Positions 26,390-36,333 of a stretch of 64,000 nucleotides of DNA are shown here, piece after piece. How positions within the stretch are numbered: the stretch's first letter is position 1; every line of letters begins with the position of its first letter. The notes under the pieces were generated by a model, which was not told where the DNA came from, ran no database searches, and worked only from the letters and a program-made list of their open reading frames with translations. This DNA is from Calothrix sp. PCC 7716 (GTDB lineage: Bacteria; Cyanobacteriota; Cyanobacteriia; Cyanobacteriales; Nostocaceae). The translations under genes were made by a program, and so were the position numbers. The DNA lies in contig NZ_AP025019.1 of assembly GCF_019977735.1 (NCBI RefSeq), positions 310,001 through 374,000 of the forward strand, in the 5' to 3' direction.

Positions 26390-26409
26390 CTAATTAATAT
26401 ATTAATTAG
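26390..26409. other. 20-bp perfect palindrome, candidate oriT/operator
   Basis: The arms CTAATTAATA / TATTAATTAG pair without a loop. It lies about 270 bp upstream of the relaxase start, in a noncoding AT-rich stretch (26124-26569). MobV origins of transfer are usually inverted repeats close upstream of mob, so this is the best candidate here; a repressor operator is the alternative. Confidence 0.4.
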
Positions 26410-26569
26410 TTCGAGTATAAACTGAACTATTTTATGTACTATAAAACATAAAATTTTATAAGCACTATGACCACCAAAGAAAAAATAGAAATAAACACAC
26501 AGCTACGGCATAACATGTTGCTATGAGATAAGAATAAACATTTAACTAACTGGAAATATACCCTATTTA

Positions 26570-26943
26570 TCAACACTTACCTTTTGACTTAGTTCGCAGC
26601 GCATGTGCAATACCATTAGTCGCGACATAATGAATATATTTAGCAGTAGTGGCTAGAGATACATGTTCCAAAAAAGACTGTAGATCAAAATTAGAGGCAC
26701 CATATTTCTTTGCTACTGTTGCATGAGTATGCCTTAAAAAATGGGCACTAAACTTAATTCCAGCTAGCTAATTCAGAAATATCCTGCATAATTTTTCGCA
26801 ATGCTCTATCACTGAGAAATTTACCCTATCCAACACGAAGGACTAGGAAATACTGGCTGATTATCAGCCGCATCGGCTATATTAAATCGCGATGCCATGA
26901 ATTCAACCACCTCGCAACTACTTTGAGAATACACTCGTTGCAT
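26570..26943 (-). pseudogene. Decayed tyrosine recombinase C-terminus
   Basis: Pieces in different frames read MQRVYSQSSCEVVEFMASRF, then FLSDRALRKIMQDISELA, then IKFSAHFLRHTHATVAKKYG and LEHVSLATTAKYIHYV. These are the C-terminal half of an integrase, with the HxxRH box, the LGH-like LEH and the nucleophile Tyr in KYIHY. Stops and frameshifts separate them, and no N-terminal domain remains. It lies between the relaxase and unknown plasmid genes. Confidence 0.7.
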
Positions 26944-26979
26944 TTACTCGCTTTTGATGGTATTCGACCGCACTTTTAA

Positions 26980-27711
26980 TCAAGCGCCACTCTCACCAAT
27001 AACCAAAATCTCAGAAGAGTAGAATTTACAGCTATACTCCTCGTAACTACTAAAGTCATCTGCATTTAGACAATTAGAGCGTAAACAAAACCCACCTAAT
27101 AATAAACCTAACCAAACTTCAACAGGCACCAAATCCAAGTCTTGCATAATCATGCTGACTAAAGTAGTACTTTTATCGGTAATATATTTGGTGATTGTAT
27201 CAACCCAAGCACCAACGTTTTCGCTATGGGCTATATTGAGAACTGACTCCCGCTGCTGTTCTATGGTAGTTTCTTCTATTTCTTGTACCGCTTCGAGTAA
27301 AACTTGCTTATCGACAAATTCTGCTATCGAGTTATTTTCTAAAAAACCCAAAGGGTTGTCACTATATTCATAGGGTTTGCGGTATGAGTTTTGGGGCGCC
27401 TCAACAAACTGGTCAAAATCTATGCTCATACTTTGGCGAATAAACGGGGCAAAGTGAGCATCACCCATGACTGGGCCATCATCACTAACAACTGCGTCTA
27501 TTTCTTCAAAGGTATCAGCACTGCGCGCTTTAAAAATTTCAACCAAACTTGAAAGTGCTTGGGCTGCAACAACAAGCTGTTCGTTCAAATCTAAATCTTC
27601 GAGTGCTAAGTCAAGACTATGCCACAACTGATGCCACTCAACTTCCATTGGCACCTGTGAAGCTTCTTCAAGCAAACTCCATATTTCTAGTTGTATTATT
27701 TTATCGTTCAC
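26980..27711 (-). CDS. Hypothetical plasmid protein, 243 aa
   Basis: GTG 27711 (VNDKIIQLEIWSLLEEASQV) is preferred because the longer frame from 27768 overlaps the previous gene with out-of-frame residues. It is acidic and helical, with FEEIDAVVSDDGPVMG, SIAEFVDKQVLLEAVQEIEE and a C-terminal hydrophobic helix (VEVWLGLLLGGFCL). It starts nine bases after the stop of the 27719-28255 gene, so the two form an operon. No domain recognised. Confidence 0.55.
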   Translation of the reverse strand: MNDKIIQLEIWSLLEEASQVPMEVEWHQLWHSLDLALEDLDLNEQLVVAAQALSSLVEIFKARSADTFEEIDAVVSDDGPVMGDAHFAPFIRQSMSIDFDQFVEAPQNSYRKPYEYSDNPLGFLENNSIAEFVDKQVLLEAVQEIEETTIEQQRESVLNIAHSENVGAWVDTITKYITDKSTTLVSMIMQDLDLVPVEVWLGLLLGGFCLRSNCLNADDFSSYEEYSCKFYSSEILVIGESGA

Positions 27712-27718
27712 GTGTTGC

Positions 27719-28255
27719 TTAAGGATGATGGGGGCATGGACGAATAGTACAACGCCACGGGTCAACACGTTCTATTGAAGCAAATTTTTTAATACCGTAA
27801 CTGGCACCAAGTGCAAATAATATTTTTTTAACGTAAGCGATAACTTGTGTAGGAGTCCAGCCAATACAATGTATTGCTTCAACTGAGGCACATTTTTTTT
27901 GACCTTTCCATAGAGAGGCGCCAATAGCATGAACCGGAGATTCGGCACCTGGTGGTCGATATACAACCAAAACTGCACTAACAATTTCTTCAAACTCATC
28001 AACTGGGATTGCTATGTACTCTACTAAACCAGCTTGGCGTTTACGATTACGGGTTTGGTTTCTCCTGTCCCGATGTCGAATGTACGACCGTTTGCTATGG
28101 CAGACTTCTGGTTTCCAACAACCATCACCTTCTTCTCCATGCAACTCCTTTGCCTGGTCAGCCGTTAGCATCGCACACTTTTTGCACTTTTCGGGGATAT
28201 GGCGACGAGCCTCTGAAGGCACCGATTTTTGTGGTTTCGACTTGCGTTTGCTCAT
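27719..28255 (-). CDS. Cys-rich hypothetical plasmid protein, 178 aa
   Basis: ATG 28255 starts MSKRKSKPQKSVPSEARRHI, followed by a cysteine cluster (CKKCAM, DGCWKPEVC) that may form a zinc finger and a strongly basic stretch (RSYIRHRDRRNQTRNRKRQ). The C-terminal half is a mixed fold with VVYRPPGAESPVHAIGASLW and GWTPTQVIAYVKKIL. Basic plus metal-binding parts suggest nucleic-acid contact. It is the first gene of the pair with 26980-27711. Not recognised as a named family. Confidence 0.55.
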   Translation of the reverse strand: MSKRKSKPQKSVPSEARRHIPEKCKKCAMLTADQAKELHGEEGDGCWKPEVCHSKRSYIRHRDRRNQTRNRKRQAGLVEYIAIPVDEFEEIVSAVLVVYRPPGAESPVHAIGASLWKGQKKCASVEAIHCIGWTPTQVIAYVKKILFALGASYGIKKFASIERVDPWRCTIRPCPHHP

Positions 28256-28505
28256 TTTAAGGAATAAAAAAGCCTTAACCAAAAAGCATTGTAGCATTTT
28301 TGTGATCAAAACTTTATATTTGATACCTGTAACTTCGAGCTTGGCAGGTGGGTGAATTAGTCAAGTTTGCCACCAAGATTAATGATATTGGCTCAAATCC
28401 TTAACGGATAAGTTTTCCAACCATTCTTGATTATCTAACTCCTGCCAAAAGTCAGGTTCTAAAACGTATATGACTCTTTAAATTTGGTAATTATCGCCAG
28501 AAATT

Positions 28506-29144
28506 TTAAGACCGATAGCTTGTTAAGCTAAATAAATTCTCACTTAATCGGGTTTGAGCTTCTGTGACTGCTGTGACTAACTCACCGCTTTGCAGAACGC
28601 TTATAAAAAAAACAGCTAGTTCGCTTTTAAACCTATTGTTTATCTGCGAACTGTCTTGAGAGAAATGCTCTAAAGCACTCAATACATTTTTTTCTGCTAT
28701 TTCACAAAATGAATGAACACTGTCTATTTCAAGCTCATCTTGAGCTATCTGGCGCAACTCTAATTTTTTCAAGGGGCTAGCCGTTTCCAGAAACAGTAAA
28801 CTTTCGTACTTGACTAAATAAATAAAGTCATCGCTGCGGTCGGTCGTTTCACTTTGTTCCTGTGGTGGAATGGTGATAGCTACTATCTCGTTGCTGTTAA
28901 GCAATCGATTAAGGTTGTTGAGATGGCTAATGATTGTGTTTTTATACCCAAACATTAGAGACCGTTTATAAGCCATAATCGCAAGAGCGTAGAATAAATT
29001 TAGACTGCGAGTCAAATAGTCAAAGTATTCTACTGTCCGCCCACGCTTTGTACGCACTTTTTGATAGATTAGCTTTAATCCTGCTGCTTTATCCTGTACG
29101 TAGTGATAATCTTGACCTTCTTCTAGTAAATGTGGAATTTTCAC
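28506..29144 (-). CDS. Hypothetical helical protein, 212 aa
   Basis: GTG start at 29144 with a strong GGAGG site eight bases upstream. The protein starts MKIPHLLEEGQDYHYVQDKA and is almost entirely helical, with IYLVKYESLLFLETASPL and an LSALEHFSQD helix in the second half. No membrane segment or known motif. It has no GGCGCC site inside. Confidence 0.5.
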   Translation of the reverse strand: MKIPHLLEEGQDYHYVQDKAAGLKLIYQKVRTKRGRTVEYFDYLTRSLNLFYALAIMAYKRSLMFGYKNTIISHLNNLNRLLNSNEIVAITIPPQEQSETTDRSDDFIYLVKYESLLFLETASPLKKLELRQIAQDELEIDSVHSFCEIAEKNVLSALEHFSQDSSQINNRFKSELAVFFISVLQSGELVTAVTEAQTRLSENLFSLTSYRS

Positions 29145-31234
29145 AAACTTTGCCTCCGTTGTTTGGACAACGATAAACTATTTAGCATAAAGGTGTACTT
29201 TTGTAAAATTAATTTTTGTTCAAGAAAAGAAACTGCTTGATAGACGTGCTAAAAGTAAAAACTGCTTTACTACTGTAAAAATTCTAAAAAATAGGATAGT
29301 AATTGCGTTTCCAGCTTCTATATAGATAAAATCCTAAAAAATTATAAGGAATATGCTAAAAACCCTGACTCTTTAGAATACTGCTGGCGATTCGGGGGTG
29401 GATTGAGGAGCGGAAACAGCTGAAGGATTTAATCAGGGTTGTAGCTTATAATTCAAATGTACTTACGTTGCAAATTGGCGCCAGTCACCCGGTTATAAGT
29501 TGCCGAAATCCCTACATTGTTATGTAGTGCTGTGTATTACAAAATTGATACGAGTGAAGTAGAGACACCAAAGCTTCAAGCAGTTAAGTTGGAAACTAGG
29601 ATTTTCTAGGCGCCGACCCTGATAAGGCACTGGAAATAATTGTTTATGCAAAAGCAGATGAAACCGAATCGCTAGGCAGTTTTTATTTGCTTGGCAAGCA
29701 TTTCAGCATTTCATTCGGTGTAAGATTATTGAGGGATAAATTTTTACACCGAATAAATTTGTAGGTCGGCACCATTGCAGCCTATTGATTCACGTTAGTA
29801 ATGCTGCCGCAACTGTATCGAAACCTCAAGTATTAAACATAGAACAAATGTATGTATCAAAACTGAGTTATTAGTTTTTATACAATGGCACCGATTAAGT
29901 CAATTTACCGAAACAATTCGCAAACAGGTCTTCAAAGAAAGCACATATCCTGGCTATTGAGAATAGATGGCGCGAAAAAGGAAATCTGTACGTTAAGAAT
30001 CCCGGAGCTGATGTGATTGTCTTTAGCACTAGCAGTGATTTTTATCACTCATTATTTTCCGGTTACTCTCCACCCCAGTTGATAAACTAAAAAAGTTTTA
30101 CACCGAATGATGCGACTAATGTACTAACAAGCGTCGGCTATAAAATCAGGTTTGAGGCGCCGCAAAACGGGTGAATTGTACGCTAAGACAAAACTTTAAA
30201 TGCTCAAATGCTTGCCTAACAATGCTTTCAGTAATTGTGTAAAAAATTAAAAATCTTCTTACTTAGCAGATAGCGCAGGCGCCTTTGCAATAGATTAGAG
30301 TTAATCTCAAAGAGCATTTAATTTGCCCAAAATTATCTCTGTATAAGACTTTTAGCATCGAGTTCACATTTTGCATAAACCTATAGGTTCGCACAAAAGA
30401 TGCTAATCATTAAACGTGATTACGTTGTTTAAGGCGCCTCTAAACGCACAACCTGGTTAATTTTTTCGCATATGCGCTAATTTCCAGAAAAATTCGCTTT
30501 TGGGGTGCAAATTCCAGGATTTGACTGGCACGGAGTTCAAAAGCATTGTGGTAGATACTGGAGAGCGCTTTTACTTATATCATGCTTGGATTTCCCCTTG
30601 GGCAATATTCCTTGCAGTATAAAGCTTACAGCGAAAAATTTGCAGATTCTGCGCGACAATTTGCAGCTTCAGTGCGAACCGACAATAAAAACGATACGTA
30701 TTGTTTAGTTTTTTAAATAAAAATTGTGTCAATGTTGTATTAGACTGAATAATGATTGTTATCTGGAATGTATACGTAAATAATATTTGACTAAATGTTT
30801 TATGCTTTTGAGAGATATACCTGAACCAAAGTTAATAATGCTGGATGGCGGGAAAACTGCTACTCCATCAGAGAGTACCGATATTCGAGCTTTATAAGGG
30901 CTAACAGTGAGGCTGCAACCAGCCGCCACGCAAAGCTTATGTAGCAACAGTTTTAAGGCTTGAAGGTCAGTTGAGTAGCGAGAATGCCACAAATTTTTCT
31001 GAAACCCTTTCCCAGAGAGTTTTTCCAACTTTACATGGCGGCTGGTGACAGCTTGGCCACTGTTAGCCCTACCGCAAAGACAACCATTTCCAATCTGTTA
31101 ACCTAAAACCCTTACCAAATTTACAATACCTTCGCCAAATTTAAGAACTGGTAGAGCAAGTACTAGGCAGGAACGTGCCAAAACGGGTTACAGATATTTT
31201 TTAGCTAAAACAGTTTTATAGCTATCCGTGTACA
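29145..31234. other. Decayed 2-kb region
   Basis: No intact gene. Short protein-like pieces appear, for example 29955-30080 plus (AIENRWREKGNLYVKNPGAD, then VIVFSTSSDFYHSLFSGYS) without a start codon. An 11-bp inverted repeat ATTCGGTGTAA / TTACACCGAAT lies at 29713-29723 and 29744-29754, with a third copy of the arm at 30098-30108. Six GGCGCC sites are spread through it. The region reads as worn-out coding DNA next to an integrase gene. Confidence 0.5.
30759..31028 (-). CDS. Possible hypothetical protein, 89 aa
   Basis: This frame has a better coding look than the rest of the decayed region: MEKLSGKGFQKNLWHSRYST, LQALKLLLHKLCVAAGCSL, ISVLSDGVAVFPPSSIINFG. It has no recognisable domain and no clear Shine-Dalgarno sequence, and may be the tail of a larger lost gene. 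Confidence 0.3.
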   Translation of the reverse strand: MEKLSGKGFQKNLWHSRYSTDLQALKLLLHKLCVAAGCSLTVSPYKARISVLSDGVAVFPPSSIINFGSGISLKSIKHLVKYYLRIHSR

Positions 31235-32260
31235 ATGCCAAATGTACTCATCAAAAAAACAATGTCGCGATTTAGAACTGTTCCTGACCCTGTAATTATT
31301 CAAATCAATCACAGTGCGCCAGTGCCGATTAATAAAGTTAAGGATTTAAGGGAGTTAAGGATTGACGAATTTTTAGCAGCTCGTAACCTGGCGCCAAAAT
31401 CCGAGAAAGCGTACCGCCAAGATTTGAAATATTTTCTTGAGTGGTGTGATACTTCGTGGGTCGAGGTTGAGCCAAGGCAAATCGCAAACTTTAAATTATA
31501 TTTACAGCGAGGGTCAGAGAATAAGCGCGCGTTGAAAGAAGCTACGGTGCGACGGGTGCTTGGAACTCTGAAAAATTTTTATAACTGGATGTTTCGCTCA
31601 GGATACGTTAAGAGTGACCCGACTTTGGCAGTTGATTTACCTAAAGTAAAAGAACCTGGAGCCAATAATCTTAACGAAAAAATTGTTGCTGATATTTTCG
31701 GTGCCGCTGGAGAAACTAATCATCCGGAACGTAATCTAGCAATAGTGGGAGTATTGCTGCATGGGCTACGAGCTAGTGAGGTTTGTAATTTAAATTTTGG
31801 TGATTACGATGGCGAGTGTTTGGAGGTTAGAATTGCTAAGTCAGGCTCTGTGGGAACAGTGCCTTTAGAACAATGGTGCTTAGATTTAATTGAAAATTAT
31901 TTGAACTGGCGCCGGGGAATGCCCGGTTATAAAAAAGAAAGCGAGAAACCAGAGGTGCCGTTGTTCACTTCTTGTTCATATCGCAACAAGGGAGAAAGGA
32001 TTACTTACGATACTATAAATAAACTTTGCCACCAACTAAAAAAAGAGACAGGACATAATTTTCACGCGCACCAGTTTCGACATACTTTCGGGACTAATTT
32101 GATACTAGCAGGTATTAACCCTTACCATGCGATGACGTTAATGCGGCATAAATCAGTATCTAATTTTAGAAGATACACAAAAGCCGCTGACAGTAAAGCA
32201 GCAATTAAGGAATTTCACGGTGCATCTCAGAAGGGAAGCATACTTCGCCCTGAATTATAA
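31235..32260 (+). CDS. XerC/D-like tyrosine recombinase
   Basis: A 341-residue recombinase with all catalytic residues: R179 in LLHGLRASE, K202 in RIAKSGS, H279/R282 in HAHQFRHTFG, H305 in LMRHKSVS and Y314 in FRRYTKA. The N-terminal core-binding domain runs from about 42 to 130 (LAPKSEKAYRQDLKYFLEWC). It is the only intact integrase in the window; two others are broken. Such enzymes resolve plasmid dimers or integrate elements. The ATG at 31262 is an alternative start. It follows the decayed 2-kb region, a possible landing site. Confidence 0.9.
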   Translation: MPNVLIKKTMSRFRTVPDPVIIQINHSAPVPINKVKDLRELRIDEFLAARNLAPKSEKAYRQDLKYFLEWCDTSWVEVEPRQIANFKLYLQRGSENKRALKEATVRRVLGTLKNFYNWMFRSGYVKSDPTLAVDLPKVKEPGANNLNEKIVADIFGAAGETNHPERNLAIVGVLLHGLRASEVCNLNFGDYDGECLEVRIAKSGSVGTVPLEQWCLDLIENYLNWRRGMPGYKKESEKPEVPLFTSCSYRNKGERITYDTINKLCHQLKKETGHNFHAHQFRHTFGTNLILAGINPYHAMTLMRHKSVSNFRRYTKAADSKAAIKEFHGASQKGSILRPEL

Positions 32261-32791
32261 AACTACCACCAACAGTTAAGGGATTTTTAGAAGCAGAATG
32301 CAGAGAATAGGCGCCAAAACCAAGACATACGTTAATATTCCTCATTTTTAATCTCGCTGCTTAAGGCTCGTCAACTGTATAGCAATTAACTTCATGATAA
32401 ATTTACGCCGTATAAAGGAATTAAACACGTCATTTTATATTTTCAACATCTGATATACCTATACGCGGCACGATTACGTTTTATTCAATCCCTTTACAAT
32501 TTCCATTTATATCAAAACATATGTATTATGAACAGACAGTTTCTAGCTTTAGGCACCTGCACAAGATTGCATAACATACATTAATCTATATATAACTATA
32601 GTATTTTCTTGGAATAACAACCAAATGCCAAGCCTAAATTTAAGACTTACGCTTTAACACTTCCACAGTAAAAGCCGTAGAAGTGCCAAATAGGATAGTA
32701 AATGAGTTTCAGCTAAAAAAAGAAAAGATGTATACTAGCTACACTACAATACTTGTATTTACCGTCATTCCTCTGTAGGGTCTTAGGGACT
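32261..32791. repeat. Gap with dispersed hairpin element, copy 2
   Basis: No gene seen. 32655-32690 repeats the AACACTTCCACAGTA ... GAAGTG element found at 20303-20350. A 46-codon minus frame from 32356 starts well but overlaps the recombinase end and is not called. Confidence 0.45.
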
Positions 32792-33148
32792 ATGAGCAAA
32801 GTCAGACAGAAAAAACCTACTAAACTTCGGTTGGATAATGTCTCAGTCAAGTTTTGGACTACCCTTTTTACCTCTGATGCTCTAGCAGGTCTTTTGTACT
32901 TACAGCCATTACCTAAAAACTTTCAGTCTCCAAAGAATAAAACAGTCAACGGTGTGATTGTCAATGTGGAAGGAGCAGTGGCAGAAGATTTTCGCAAGGC
33001 AGACCAAAAATATTTCCAGCAGCACCCTCAAGAAAAAGTCTATGTGCGTTCTCCGTTTCCAAATGAATTTCAAGAAACCGTTCAACCAAGAAAGGTTGAA
33101 GTTCGCCAGATTGAGGCAGGAACTAGAATCAGAATGCCGATTTGGTAG
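32792..33148 (+). CDS. Hypothetical protein, 118 aa
   Basis: ATG 32792 gives a basic protein starting MSKVRQKKPTKLRLDNVSVK. The middle reads NGVIVNVEGAVAEDFRKADQ, followed by a KVYVRSPFPNEF segment. A TTG at 32753 would add 13 residues. It lies upstream of the primase-like gene, separated by an 11-bp hairpin. No domain recognised. This part of the window is poor in GGCGCC. Confidence 0.45.
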   Translation: MSKVRQKKPTKLRLDNVSVKFWTTLFTSDALAGLLYLQPLPKNFQSPKNKTVNGVIVNVEGAVAEDFRKADQKYFQQHPQEKVYVRSPFPNEFQETVQPRKVEVRQIEAGTRIRMPIW

Positions 33149-33241
33149 CCTAAAACAGTAAAACTAAAAAATAGTTAAGGACAAGGGAAGGAAAAAATCC
33201 TACTCTAGAAGTATTTTTAAAAAACAATTTCTTAAAAACAG

Positions 33242-33276
33242 CATACCCTTGAGAAGCAGTGCCTTTCAAGGGTATG
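33242..33276. other. Strong hairpin between two genes
   Basis: An 11-bp perfect stem CATACCCTTGA / TCAAGGGTATG with a 13-base loop, 94 bp after the stop of the gene ending at 33148. There is no T-run after it, so it may be a processing site or replication-control structure rather than a terminator. The rest of 33149-33630 holds no gene. Confidence 0.55.
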
Positions 33277-33630
33277 ATGCTAGTTACACAATTAAGTGTC
33301 CCTAAGATATTTAATTGTTCTAATTACTCACGGGCAAAGGATTTTTGTTAGTTTGGCGACTCATCAATCCGAATGCCGTAAATCAGACAGAAAGGAGACT
33401 ACAGACCGACTAGATAAAAGCGAAGACACCGCAAGCAGTGATAAAAGCAGTTAAATAGAGGCTTTAGACCTAACTTTAGTGAACTAAAAGCAGGGAACTG
33501 GCAAGAGGTAAACCTATCACCTTGTCCGCTTCTTGTTGCTTTTAAGTTTATCACACAAGTTTTGTCACTGTCACTGCTGCAAAAAATTTGTTCCGATTTT
33601 GTACCCGAACGTATCTTTTTGTATCCAGTC

Positions 33631-36027
33631 ATGACACCAGCAGCAAATAATAATCATTATCATCAGGATAAGTCAAACAGTAAGCGAATACTCCCCCAAG
33701 ACTTTATAGGGCAGCATTTTGTCCACTATTTCAATCACGGCTGGAGCTTTATAGAAGCCAAAGTCCCGACGGAAGGGGAAAAAGCCCAGTGGCGTACTGA
33801 ATGCTATTATCCTTTAGAGTTACCTGTTTTATGGTCAAAGTACTTAGAAGAAGAGACTATCTTAGGTCTGCGGTTTGGCTCTTTTACCAATTACTTTCTA
33901 CTGGATATAGACAGATGGAGTTGTTATCACCCGTTAAACAATAAGCAGCGGTTTAACGACATATCAAAGGCAATGGAAGAGATAGGAGGTAGGCACCCAG
34001 TGATTGTCCAGTCTAGCGACAGTGGAGGCATACATATTTACTATTTTTTGCCAGAGCATGTTCACACCTTTACTTTGGCTCTAACGGTTAAGAGAGCCTT
34101 GAATAAGCATAAGCTAATTTTAGTACCAGGAAGGCTTGAAATATTTCCAAACGTAAAGGGCTGGAGAAGCGATAAAGTCAGCAACTACAATGGTCACAGA
34201 CTGCCTTTGCAGTATGGTTCATACTTATTAGATGTAGATTTAGAGCCAATCTCTCAAGATGTGTACTTATTTCTGGAGCAGGCAGACTATTCAGCCGAAA
34301 ATCAAAATATGCTTCAGCTAAACGCAGCGATGGCAGAAGCTAGGAAGCAAAAGTTTTACATTATTCAACAAGAAAGAAGCAGAGGGGAGGAATGGCGCTT
34401 AGAGTTACAGCGGTTAATTTCTATCGGCTGGACGGGACTGCATCAAACTAACGACCAGTTAATTGTACTGGGTAAGTATGGAGTTATCTTTTTAAGATTA
34501 ACTGGTGAAGAATTAAGAAATTACATGTTCCAGACTGCTATAAACTCTCCAGGCTATATAACTTATTGCAGGCACCAACACGAGATAACTAAAAGAGTTG
34601 AAGACGTAGCTAGGTGGGCAGAAGGGTACTATGAGCCTTACGCAAATAAACCGATAAGGAACAAAACTTACCGAGAGCAGTTTTACAGTGCGGAAGTAAT
34701 CTATATTCAAGACCCAAGCCAGCGAAGACATCAAGACGGATTATACAGGGCACAGGCAGTAATAACGATGCTTAAGTCTCAAGGACTTTTCCCTGATACG
34801 GTGATGGGGAGGCAAAATGCCATTATTGAGAAGGCTAAAGAATTGTTCAATATGGGTTTTAGTCCAAATACTTTGCATAAAGACGAGTACAAGTATCTAT
34901 GGCATCCGTTATGGGAGGTAGTAGAAGAGGAGCCAATAGAGACAAAAAATGAAGCAGCTGTAAATGCTGATTTTAGCGTAGAGTCGAACGGAGAAATAAG
35001 GTTTTCTGTAAGTGAACCAAAAAAAGAGGGAAAAATAGAAGTAAGCCAGGAAGAGGGTTTACAGGTTGTCAGTATATATGAAGGTATATGGGTCGTACCC
35101 GACTGTGAGACAGAAGCCAATAAGAGTACTACTCCAATAAGTGAGGAGTTCGAGACCGAAGCCAAGGGCGAGGGCGAGGGAGATTATGAGGCGCCTGAAC
35201 TGGTTGTTACGAATAATCAATCTCATAGCAGAATCAGTTTGGTTCTAGATAAATTAATTACTCTCAGTCTCTGTTCCATTATAACAAATTCAAGTACAGC
35301 AAACAATTCAATTAATTTAACTAATTCCGAGACATTAAGTTATTTGCTTAAAGAACTTCATGCTAATTCTTTAAGCCAATTAGTTAATTCCAATAGTCCT
35401 GATTCAATCAATTGCTTAATTTCTTTAATGGAAGTATTAGAGGCTAATCAGAACCAACCAGAAGTACAGGAAGTAATTAATTACTTAACACAGGTTTTTA
35501 ATCAGTGTGATCAGTGTTTACAATGTTCAAATACTCTAAAGGCGCCTGTAAGTAATACAATTTTACGATTTAAGCAGAACTTATTTGTATTTTTGGCTGC
35601 CGCCAATAGACATGTACTACTTTGTTCGACTCGAAGCGTTACTGCGGTTCAAGAAGCTTTGCCAAGCCAAGAGGTAGGAGGTTCAGATACCAACGCGAAT
35701 CTTGAAGAAGACGATCAAGAAGCTGATAAGGACAGCGATAACGAGGAAGTCTCACGCCAGCAGTGGAACAGTATGAAGTTTAAGCTAGAGGCAGCGCAAA
35801 AAGCTAAGAAGCTATTCAAGCAGTTCTGCAACAGTTTAAGTTTCAGCTTACCTGTGAGGGAACGAGAAGCAATGGAGAAATTCTTACGCTATTGCTTACT
35901 GGCTCAATCTTCTTATCAGTCTCTAAGAGAAGAAGCAAGAGAATGGTTTGAGGCAAGCAGTGAGCTTATTAATCAGATTGGCAGCTTTACTTGCTTTTGG
36001 CAATATTTTGAAGCCTTGACTTTTTAA
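33631..36027 (+). CDS. AEP-primase-like protein, candidate replication initiator
   Basis: A 798-residue protein from ATG 33631. The N-terminal third matches the archaeo-eukaryotic primase pattern: LLDIDRW near residues 90-96 (metal-binding hDhD), SGGIHIYYF near 131-139 (the s-x-H motif), and LEIFPN followed by HRLPLQYGSYLLD near 170-200. The middle is helical and basic; residues from about 430 to 700 are acidic, Ser/Asn/Gln-rich and probably disordered; the end is helical. Primase-polymerases of this style act as plasmid replication proteins. No Rep, DnaA-like or other initiator is seen, so this is the leading candidate. Helicase motifs are absent. Confidence 0.6.
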   Translation: MTPAANNNHYHQDKSNSKRILPQDFIGQHFVHYFNHGWSFIEAKVPTEGEKAQWRTECYYPLELPVLWSKYLEEETILGLRFGSFTNYFLLDIDRWSCYHPLNNKQRFNDISKAMEEIGGRHPVIVQSSDSGGIHIYYFLPEHVHTFTLALTVKRALNKHKLILVPGRLEIFPNVKGWRSDKVSNYNGHRLPLQYGSYLLDVDLEPISQDVYLFLEQADYSAENQNMLQLNAAMAEARKQKFYIIQQERSRGEEWRLELQRLISIGWTGLHQTNDQLIVLGKYGVIFLRLTGEELRNYMFQTAINSPGYITYCRHQHEITKRVEDVARWAEGYYEPYANKPIRNKTYREQFYSAEVIYIQDPSQRRHQDGLYRAQAVITMLKSQGLFPDTVMGRQNAIIEKAKELFNMGFSPNTLHKDEYKYLWHPLWEVVEEEPIETKNEAAVNADFSVESNGEIRFSVSEPKKEGKIEVSQEEGLQVVSIYEGIWVVPDCETEANKSTTPISEEFETEAKGEGEGDYEAPELVVTNNQSHSRISLVLDKLITLSLCSIITNSSTANNSINLTNSETLSYLLKELHANSLSQLVNSNSPDSINCLISLMEVLEANQNQPEVQEVINYLTQVFNQCDQCLQCSNTLKAPVSNTILRFKQNLFVFLAAANRHVLLCSTRSVTAVQEALPSQEVGGSDTNANLEEDDQEADKDSDNEEVSRQQWNSMKFKLEAAQKAKKLFKQFCNSLSFSLPVREREAMEKFLRYCLLAQSSYQSLREEAREWFEASSELINQIGSFTCFWQYFEALTF

Positions 36028-36333
36028 GGTGCCGTTGAGCATTAGCAGAGTATCTGTTTTTGTGGTGATGGCTAATTGCTACTTGGTCACTAGCCAATTA
36101 CCGATAGAAATTTTGACGGTGGGAGAGCCAAATGTTTAAAGAGGGTAATTGTTTGAACTCTCTTGCAGTCCGTGCTGCTCTGAGTTTAACTGGTTAGCTG
36201 AGATTAGAGACCAACGGCTGCCTTAAGTTTTGGTAGCTCAAAGGAAAGCTGCAAACAAAGTTTATGTTCTTCGATAGCCGTATAGTTCAAAATAAAAAGT
36301 GCTGTAACTGTCGGTTGAGCGGTTTTGGGTATT

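Noticed and set aside
28009-28355. Two plus-strand frames opposite the Cys-rich gene
   Set aside because: They are antisense shadows of the minus-strand gene at 27719-28255, whose composition and operon context are better.
30505-30708. Plus-strand open frame of 67 codons
   Set aside because: Sits in the decayed region with a weak start; the residues look random after the first 20.
32230-32356. Minus-strand 46-codon frame with a GAG-type ribosome site
   Set aside because: Overlaps the end of the intact recombinase antisense and shows no recognisable residues.
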